Source: Whitmania pigra (Eukaryota; Annelida; Clitellata; Hirudinida; Haemopidae). From it: a stretch of DNA of 64,000 bases. Below, one piece after another: positions 62,351-64,000 of the stretch. The notes below the pieces were generated by a model. That model had not been told where the DNA came from. It searched no databases and worked only from the letters and a program-made list of their open reading frames with translations. How positions within the stretch are numbered: position 1 is the stretch's first letter; every line of letters starts with the position of its first letter. The stretch lies in NCBI GenBank assembly GCA_021613335.1, contig JAJTWR010000416.1, forward strand, positions 637,501-701,500, written 5' to 3'. The position numbers were made by a program, and so were the translations under genes.

Positions 62351-63119
62351 ACACCAAAATGACTGACCCAGTTGTCCAAGAACGCTTCTGCAACTGCTTC
62401 TGCTGTGATTGGCTGGCCATTTGAATACATTCGAAACATGGTGTTGCTCTATCTATGATTGTCAACAAATATCATTTTTCTGGGGGGAAATCAGAAATAA
62501 GGTTTCTGGATGGTCTAAGTAGGCCTACGATGTCTATGTGCAACGTTTAGAAACGATCATTCATTTTTTATGAGCTTAATAATATTTACTTATTTCCAAT
62601 AACGTCAAGGAAATCAAAAACACAATTTCAAATTGTCCTCTTATATTCAACAACTCAGAAATTATTGCAATTCATTACTTCAACGATCATTAATTTCATT
62701 TGCACTCCATAGCTAATTAATAAAATAATTTTCTAAAACATCATCTTTACGTTTAGTTCTCTATCATCATATTACAGATCCATCATCGTAACATGAATGA
62801 GGATAATGTATGTAATATATTTTTCTGAATAAGTGTGTCTCGACTTATGATGGCTACTCCGGTATGTTGATTCGGCATTACAGTGCAACTTGAACAACAT
62901 TGAAAATAGGCAGGCAACACCTCTCCGCCCAAAATAATCTCGTTATTCAACGGACATTAATATATCTTCCTAAAATAAATTGTCAGTGGAGATAGTCGGA
63001 GTCCCACAAACCCCAGTGTTACTCTCAATCTCGAATTAGATAAATTTAGACAGGGACATCAGTCGTTAACGGAGAACATTCCTATGGATATGGTCAGATT
63101 TAATTAAGCTGTTGTATTA

Positions 63120-63800
63120 TCCCTTTTTATTAAAGCAGGACAACATCTTAACAAAAAAAAAAGATCACCGAGCAAATGAATGGCAAAGTAAGTTTTATTT
63201 TAATCATTATCATTTCTAAAATTAAATCCAAGAGAAGCTTGTATTATGGAAACAGTATCCCGGAGTGCTATTTATGACAAAATGAAGTTTTTCCCAAGTA
63301 ACCTTCAAATAAGTTAATTAGCAATTAAGTTAAGTGCTTGACCGATGAATGTTAACTGACTAGTTATGGTTAACTAAATCTTTTCAATAAGAAACTATTA
63401 TTAAGAAATATTAAGTTTTGAAGAAAAAAAGAGTTAAATCAAATAAAAATCTAAAATGTTGCCCACGTTATCAATTTCTCCTCCTTTCAACATACGAATT
63501 AAATCTTCTAACAAATATTCGTTACGTTTCGATATTATTAAAAATGGACTGCGGAAAGTAATTAATACTGAGTTTAATAAGTAGAACCTGTGAAATAAGA
63601 ATAAATAATTTAACTCGCCATTTCTTTAACACAGTGTTGAACCACCAGGGCAGTTCCCCGCGTTCTGAAGGATGAAAAAGTCGTTTGTTGAGGAACCACT
63701 TCATCTTAGAATGAGTGTTTCTGAAAAGTTCACCATCAAAGCCCTCGATATCTGCTTTGGTTTGCTATTAAAATATTTTGTAATTAATTGTTTACGCTTA
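63120..63800 (-). repeat. Right copy of the diverged duplication
   Basis: Partner of 61140-61640, sharing the same ordered blocks, including CTCGCCATTTCTT and GTTGAGGAACCA. This copy holds the terminal exon of the minus-strand gene at the right edge. Confidence 0.7.
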
Positions 63801-64000
63801 GATTTTAATTCACTTCTTCAATGATATTCAAACTAACATTTAGGAATTGTTTGCAATTCATGCAAGCATTATGAATCTTCGACATTACGTAGAGACATTT
63901 GAGGAATTCATCGTACAAGAGATATTTCTCAAATGTTACGTCGTGATCATCAATTGATTCGTCGATATTATTTGCAATAATATGAGGTTCTAGATCATTA
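63522..64000 (-). CDS. Unidentified gene entering from the right edge, 5'-partial
   Basis: Two minus-strand exons: 63838 to beyond 64000, and 63522-63764 with TAA at the end. The intron has a GTTAGT donor and a TTTTAATAG acceptor, and the join is phase 0. The first exon reads through DESIDDHDVTFEKYLLYDEF, then LKCLYVMSKIHNACMNCKQF. It is helical with three cysteines and has strong coding character. The second reads QTKADIEGFDGELFRN, then KWFLNKRLFHPSERGELPWW, then a hydrophobic/basic end. I recognise no family. The cysteines and helical style recall the plus-strand cysteine-rich gene nearby, but I could not align the two. Confidence 0.5.

Overview
This is animal nuclear DNA. It is AT-rich, with many short GT-AG introns, long intergenic gaps and very long (TAA)n, (GAT)n and (GGAT)n simple repeats. 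No operons, prokaryotic signals or CRISPR are visible. The proteins are clearly metazoan (GCH1, ALDH6A1, ATP13A1, ABCA3-like, RALBP1), but gene density and repeat style point to an invertebrate. A lophotrochozoan such as an annelid or leech is my best guess; this is inference and the sequence does not prove it. All gene models were assembled by eye from splice sites, reading phase and family resemblance.

Left third (1-20 kb). The window opens inside a GTP cyclohydrolase I gene (+, 3' part, six exons). Next come methylmalonate-semialdehyde dehydrogenase (-, complete, with a minisatellite in an intron), a single-exon Tigger/pogo transposase-like ORF (-) whose catalytic core is lost, and a complete P5A-type ATPase of the ATP13A1/Spf1 family (-, about 26 exons). 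These genes serve unrelated housekeeping roles: tetrahydrobiopterin synthesis, mitochondrial valine/thymine catabolism and ER membrane-protein quality control.

Middle (20-40 kb). Two head-to-tail ABCA3-like full transporters lie on the minus strand, with an orphan duplicated exon downstream of them. The left gene (ABCA-B) is open throughout but uses two apparent GC splice donors. The right gene (ABCA-A) has an in-frame TGA just before its second ATPase domain. The ATPase-domain exons are almost identical between the two genes while the membrane halves have diverged, which suggests gene conversion.

Right part (40-64 kb). A RALBP1 (RLIP76) RhoGAP gene (+) carries a roughly 350-residue acidic insertion in its Ral-binding region. 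About 18 kb rich in microsatellites follows. Inside it I could reconstruct a previously unmarked gene from perfectly phased exons (+, 50728-60677). It encodes a secreted-type cysteine-rich helical protein made of two copies of a six-cysteine module, each split across two exons, with a hydrophobic C-terminal tail. A small unidentified two-exon gene end (- at 48.6-48.9 kb), transposon remnants, and a diverged tandem duplication with another minus-strand gene entering from the right edge complete the window.
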